Source: Rhabditophanes sp. KR3021 (lineage: Eukaryota > Nematoda > Chromadorea > Rhabditida > Alloionematidae). From it: a stretch of DNA of 64,000 nt. Under the pieces are notes generated by a model. It saw only the letters and a program-made list of their open reading frames with translations. It was not told the DNA's origin and did not search any database. The DNA lies in NCBI GenBank assembly GCA_963281155.1, contig CAUJLY010000003.1, positions 3,968,001 to 4,032,000 on the forward strand, written 5' to 3'. Below are positions 59,188 to 64,000 of this stretch, piece by piece. The stretch's first letter is position 1; every line of letters starts with the position of its first letter. The position numbers were made by a program, and so were the translations under genes.

Positions 59188-60618
59188 GCCGAATGAATGA
59201 CATCCTCAATTATGGAAAGGCAATACTCATACTCTCAATCTGAATGCTAAACACTAATTCAACTTTAATTCCAACACAACATCTACTTTGAATTGCAACC
59301 ACAAACTCTACTTTGAATTGCAACCACAAACTCTAATTCGAATTCTACATCCAATGTTAATTGGGTAACATCAATTTTATAGATACATTTTTAAGCTGTT
59401 TCGCATAGTCTTTGAATTTACTTTTCTGATTATCAACCACAACAAAATTATACACTATTTTAATCACCACAATATATTTTCCGATCTAAATAGATCTCCG
59501 GTTATGTCAATTATTATTATGAATTGAATGTTTTTTATAAAAATAAATTGATGTTTCATAACAAGTATATATTTTATTTTCCGACAATACGATTAAATGA
59601 GAATCTATGATAAAAGTCTTTTGTGTGATAAAAATATATGTGTATAATTGTTACGTAGAGTTAGTTTGTTATATAAAATTGTATCCAAGTATTAGAAAGT
59701 AAAGTATGAATGTGTAAAAAGATGTATAGAGAGAATATAAGATCATAATAATAACAAATCGAAAGTACAAATTAGATGTATAATTGTGTTTAATAATTTT
59801 TCAAACCAATATAAGATGTGCACAGGATATATCTTGAGTAGTTGAGAAATTTGATTGTCAGTAGCATTTTTTGGGGTAGCTTTTTTTGTTATTTTGAGAT
59901 GATATATTTTTGTGCTAGATACATCCAATATCAACTATCTGCAAGAAATAGAGATCAAAGGCATCGTTTGAAAAATTAATTAAACATCTTTTTAAATCTG
60001 GAGATGTCTTTTGTTTTCGAAATGATGTCAAGAGTAGATCATTAAAAGATGGAGTGAAAATAGTTTGAAATCAAATTTAAAAATAGATCAGAAAATGATG
60101 TGGCTTGATTTGGTTATCAACACCCAAATAGTTTTGTTGTCAAAAATTGATTGCTTTTGGATAGTTTGAACATTTGAATGGTTTGAATGGTTTGAATGAT
60201 TTAGATTGTTGATTATTTTGGATTTTACAATATCTGTTATTATTTGGATTTATTTGGACTGTATGGGTTGCATAAATTGAGTTATTTGAATTGAATCTGG
60301 TTTGGCATGATATAGATATATAGATAGTTGTTATTTAAGTTACACAATAATTATATTTGATAAGTGATGATTTAACGAAAAAAATTCGACTAATCATTTA
60401 CAAAATAAGATCATGATACGAGAGAGACAGATAGAAAGAATGAAGAGAAAAAAGTTTGACCCAGCCACTTGTGTTATTAGATGGAATAACACAATTATAA
60501 AGGCGAACGTATGCGGAAAATCTGTCTTGATCTGCTGCAATGACTTGCTTTCTTTTGATTTACTGGACTTCAATTCATTATAGTATCCTTTTGGACAAAG
60601 TGTAGTTGGTTTCGATTA
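59188..60618. other. Convergent spacer with short repeats
   Basis: Between the TNFAIP8 gene and the membrane-protein gene. It holds a 28-bp repeat (59272-59345) and a GAATGGTTT microsatellite (60172-60205). Otherwise AT-rich without genes. Confidence 0.55.
59272..59345. repeat. 28-bp tandem repeat
   Basis: Two and a half copies of CTACTTTGAATTGCAACCAC followed by AAACT, the last copy diverged to CTAATTCGAATTC. Confidence 0.75.
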
Positions 60619-61331
60619 TTATGTTTTGATCAAATGTCGCTGAGCATCCTCGTTCCCGAACATAAACGAGTCGTCTTCTGAGTCAGAGTTGACGATCAGT
60701 TCGGGAGCCAATTGCCTTGCGGACAACGTCTCGTATCTCCTGATACGAGGCTGTGCGTTTCGTCGACTATAAGAAGGCAAAAAATGAATTGACTAAACGA
60801 ATAAATTCAAATGACAAGAACAAATGGAATGAGAAGAAATGAAGTGATGAATAAATAAATGTTGGTTGAAGCTATAAAGTGTTAAATGACTTTATAAATA
60901 AATCAAATATCGTCAGTTGAAACAAAATATATAATATAGTAATGTAGTGGTGATGACATTATAAGGTGTAATGAATGCAATACATATATTATTATGATTC
61001 CTTCAATTAAAGAAAGATCTGATCAAAATATGTGATAATGTAATGAATCGCATCTATATGTACACATAATGGAATATTGATATGAATAAATGGAAGAGTG
61101 TATTTTAAAAGAACACCGTCGCTAACCCTTCCCCTTCGACTACTAATAATACAAAAAATATCTTCATCCTCATTAAAAAACGTTTTAACGTCAAGGGTGC
61201 AATGGTTGAAGAGAACAATTTAATGACTACTAATCAACTTACATATAAATTTTGGAGGCAATGAAACTGATAAAAAATAAAACGAGGGCGATTACGACTA
61301 GCACACCTCTCAGAAAAGCTTTATCATCCAT
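60619..61331 (-). CDS. Small single-pass membrane protein, FAM174-like
   Basis: Two exons, 61331-61243 and 60766-60619, phase 2, 78 residues. An acidic five-residue start is followed at once by a transmembrane helix (VLVVIALVLFFISFIASKIY). The cytosolic tail begins with a basic stretch ending RRYETL and closes with an acidic patch (NSDSEDDSFMFGNED). This helix, RRYxxL, acidic-end layout resembles the C-terminal part of FAM174 proteins, whose luminal part would be missing or encoded by an unseen 5' exon. The tail exon is clearly more GC-rich than its surroundings, which supports coding. It could instead be an unrelated SMIM-type protein. Confidence 0.6.
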
Positions 61332-63512
61332 GTTGTAAGAAAATGTTGCTGTTGAAGATAAGATGCCATCATCAGCACTTTTTTTACCTGTTAGAATATC
61401 ACTTGGTATGGGGGCCATACTTTTGCTTTACAATTGATAATATTAAATATTATTTGATTTGCTTTCTTCTCTTTGATTTGTATGTCAACTATCAACTATA
61501 CAACTTTGTGGATGCTTTTTTGAGTAAATAAAAAGAATTCGTATATTAAGTGGTTAAATAGATTTTAACAAAATTTTAATCGGTTTAGTAGATTTTCAAT
61601 GTTCTTCTACGATAATACAGTTTCTCAACTTCAAAACTGAACAGCCCTTTTCATTTGAGATCATATACAAGGCATGCAAGCCTAAAAATATAAATAATAG
61701 AATAATAGAATAATTATGTCAGAGTATTCAAAAAGCAGTTTTAAATATGTTCAACAATACGAATATATAAAGGGTCGTGCGATAAATGAAAAGAGATGCT
61801 TTATATAGGATTCTGATGCCACGTGGCCAATACAATCATTTTAAAAGAATTATTCATTTTAAAAATTGCGATTTTTCTTATTTGAACAGCACTAATATGT
61901 GAAATGTATGTATGTAGATGTGGAAAGTGTTATTGATAGAAAAATTAGTTATTCGAAAAGGTATTATTATTGTGTCTGGTCATGTAAACATTATAGTATT
62001 GAGAAGTGTAGAAAAGAATTAAAAGTATTCAACATGATCGAGAAGGAAAGGTTAGTTAGTTATAAGAGCAATGTCACTCACTTTAACGCCAAAAAAGCTA
62101 TCATAGTAACGCTTAAATTGATTTGCTTTGTATGCTAAAATAGCTCTAAACTTAGTAAATATAATGTTAAAGGAAAGTTTATGTAAAAATGTATCTTAAA
62201 GCAATAAATATTATTGCGGACTTTGGATGGTAACATTTTCAATATATTGTTTTATCATTCGTTAAACAAAAATACAAATACATATTCATTTGCACATATT
62301 GTATCTATTTAGTTAAAAACACATTATATATGCTAAAGTTAATATAAGGATATTATCACAACAGTGTCTGCGTTATAATGTTCAAGTTTTTATAAAACCA
62401 AAAATATAATAGAATGAATGTAGGGAAATAAATCGTTTTTTAATAAAATACGTCTTGTTTCATAGTTTTACTTGTAATTGTAATCATTGTCAGGATAATA
62501 TATTTCCATTATGTTAATGGTATGTGTAGACGCACTGAAGACTTGAATAAGTTACACTCTCGGAGAAGCTAAATCAGACACGTAAAGTGTAAACAAAAGG
62601 GTTTCTCCTGTTATTAACTTTAATTTCATTACTTAAAAATGTCTGTTTTTAATGGTCTTTTTTACTATTAAAATTGCCAATTGTAGTGGGAGTTTTTTGG
62701 TGAAAGATAATCTACTTAATAATTGTAAATATTATGCTCTGCTTAATAATTCACAATTCTTAAATATAGCTATAAAATACTTGAAATATATAACAATATC
62801 TGATGTTTATAATATTTAGTGGCGCACGAATATATTTATCTTGGCCATTTTATTAGACCCAATAATCTGTGTGGTTGTGGCATTAAAAGATGTTTGGGCT
62901 TCTATTACTTACATATTTAACATCTACACACTAAGGGAAATAAATATTTAGAGTATTGAGTTTGGATAGCAACTCATAATATGTATATTTGTAATTTCTT
63001 AATGTTACCAAATATTCTGTACTTACACAATTGGGCCATACTGTGTAAATGACACGAAATTTAAGCGGTATATGGGATATAATAGGAGAATGATGTTTTG
63101 GAATAGTAATGCAAAGTCATGCTTTGCATCATATTTTATGTAAGATATCAATCTATACTTATGCTAACAAAAGGGCAAAATGAATGTCAATAATAAGGAT
63201 TATCATAGTGCAAATATTTTTAGTTAGAGTATTAAATTGTTTTTTTGATATTCTCTGAAAATAATAATATATTTCCCGAATAACTTGATTAATAATCTAC
63301 AGAAAAAGGAGATGCATACACTGAATGAAGTTAAAGAAAAACATATTTTTTATGAAATAACATCACTTAAAAAAATTAAAAGCCAAGTCAAAAAAGTAAT
63401 GTATATTCGAATTTAAAAACAAATGAAAAAATACACATTTAGTTATACTAGATTTTATTGAAATAATACACAAATACTATGCATATAAGTCCGATAAAGA
63501 AAATATAGTTGT
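61332..63512. other. Intergenic region
   Basis: About 2.2 kb between two minus-strand genes: promoter of the small membrane protein and 3' UTR of pyruvate kinase. Frames such as the one at 61899-62138 have no family resemblance. No RNA gene seen. Confidence 0.5.
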
Positions 63513-64000
63513 TTAAGCATTAATAATACGTAATGTATTGGTATGTCCTGATCCACGAGACCAGCCAGTTACTAGGATTACTGGATCCCCAGACTTGATA
63601 AACCCCTGAAAAGTACATTAATATAATAAATAGATAAATGACTAATTATGGTCTCAAAATGTGACCACAATTTAAAAATATTTGAACGTACTCTATCTTT
63701 TCCAATATCGACAGCAAAATCGAGTCTCTTGGTGACGTCATCAAGCCAGTTTTCAGTACGTTCCTCATCGTAGTAAAGAGGGAAGATTCCGCGGTATAAA
63801 TGAAGATGTGCAACTGTCTTTGGGTTGCGAGAGACAGTGATGATTGGCACAGGAGGCTTGTAGCGAGAGCACAAGTGAGCTGTTTTCCCAGAAGTAGTGA
63901 GGATGACAATAGCACTTGCTTTGCACGAAACGGCAGCAGATACAGCGGCAATAGCGATGGTATGTGTGGTCGGGGTTGGCTTGGGGGTCAAAGAGATTAG
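63513..64000 (-). CDS. PYK: Pyruvate kinase, C-terminal part (runs off right edge)
   Basis: Glycolytic enzyme making pyruvate and ATP from phosphoenolpyruvate. Two exons visible: from the edge to 63692, and 63605-63513; phase 0. Only the C-terminal domain is present: SAAVSCKASAIVILTTSGKT, AHLCSRYKPPVPIITVSRNP, LYRGIFPLYY, and GFIKSGDPVILVTGW with RGSGHTNTLRI at the end, all close to the metazoan enzyme. SGKTA and GWSRGSGHTN line the effector pocket that binds fructose-1,6-bisphosphate in allosteric forms, suggesting the enzyme is regulated. The catalytic barrel lies beyond the window. Confidence 0.95.

Noticed and set aside
61899..62138. Plus-strand 79-codon frame rich in Tyr, Lys and Cys
   Set aside because: No signal, domain, splice context or neighbour supports it.

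Overview
The window is animal nuclear DNA. It is very AT-rich, its genes are split by many introns of about 40-60 nt with T-rich ...TTTTAG or ...TTTCAG acceptors, and the gene set is bilaterian: posterior Hox, SARM1, furin, ITFG1, kinesin-12, Tim23 and mitochondrial complex I and III subunits. Small introns, close same-strand genes and splice acceptors just upstream of several start codons fit a nematode or another small-genome, trans-splicing invertebrate. The species cannot be named from the sequence. There are no bacterial features, no CRISPR and no recognisable tRNA or rRNA.

Layout. 1-3900 (+): 3' half of NDUFA10. 4360-9200 (-): SARM1 (ARM, two SAM, TIR NADase). 15089-17574 (-): an Abdominal-B-type posterior Hox gene, with largely empty DNA on both sides. 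22959-24078 (-): a secreted protein of unknown family. 25645-26580 (+): a secreted six-EF-hand protein. 27219-40039 (+): a dense same-strand run holding a Costars/ABRA-like protein, FAM136A, ITFG1, a coiled-coil protein, a kinesin-12-like motor, a broken CK1/TTBK-like kinase and cytochrome c1. 40507-42707 (-): ABHD18. 43349-43902 (-): Tim23. 49403-56871 (+): furin with two alternative C-termini. 58356-59187 (+): TNFAIP8 family. 60619-61331 (-): a small single-pass membrane protein resembling FAM174. 63513-64000 (-): C-terminal end of pyruvate kinase.

The most unusual feature is a family of related gene fragments lying inside introns, always antisense to the host gene. They occur in NDUFA10, ITFG1, CYC1 and ABHD18 and in four furin introns. 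Read on their own strand, several show the same order: an ankyrin-like stretch, a short helical 'LG' module, a C2H2 finger (C-x2-C-x12-H), then a GIY-YIG-type nuclease core (Y-V/I/F-G, a downstream R, and a later Glu-rich helix). This resembles the ANKLE1/LEM-3 layout. Most copies carry stops or frameshifts. In three host introns (ITFG1, CYC1, furin) a normal-looking intron of 45-47 nt ends in TTTTAG and is followed at once by GTA, so the inserted DNA begins exactly at a 3' splice site. This creates a zero-length-exon (recursive-splice-like) junction.

Several genes carry single-base disruptions (Hox, ITFG1). They may be assembly indels or real decay; the sequence alone cannot tell. Exon boundaries were inferred by hand from splice consensus, reading-frame phase and remembered family sequences, with no transcript evidence.
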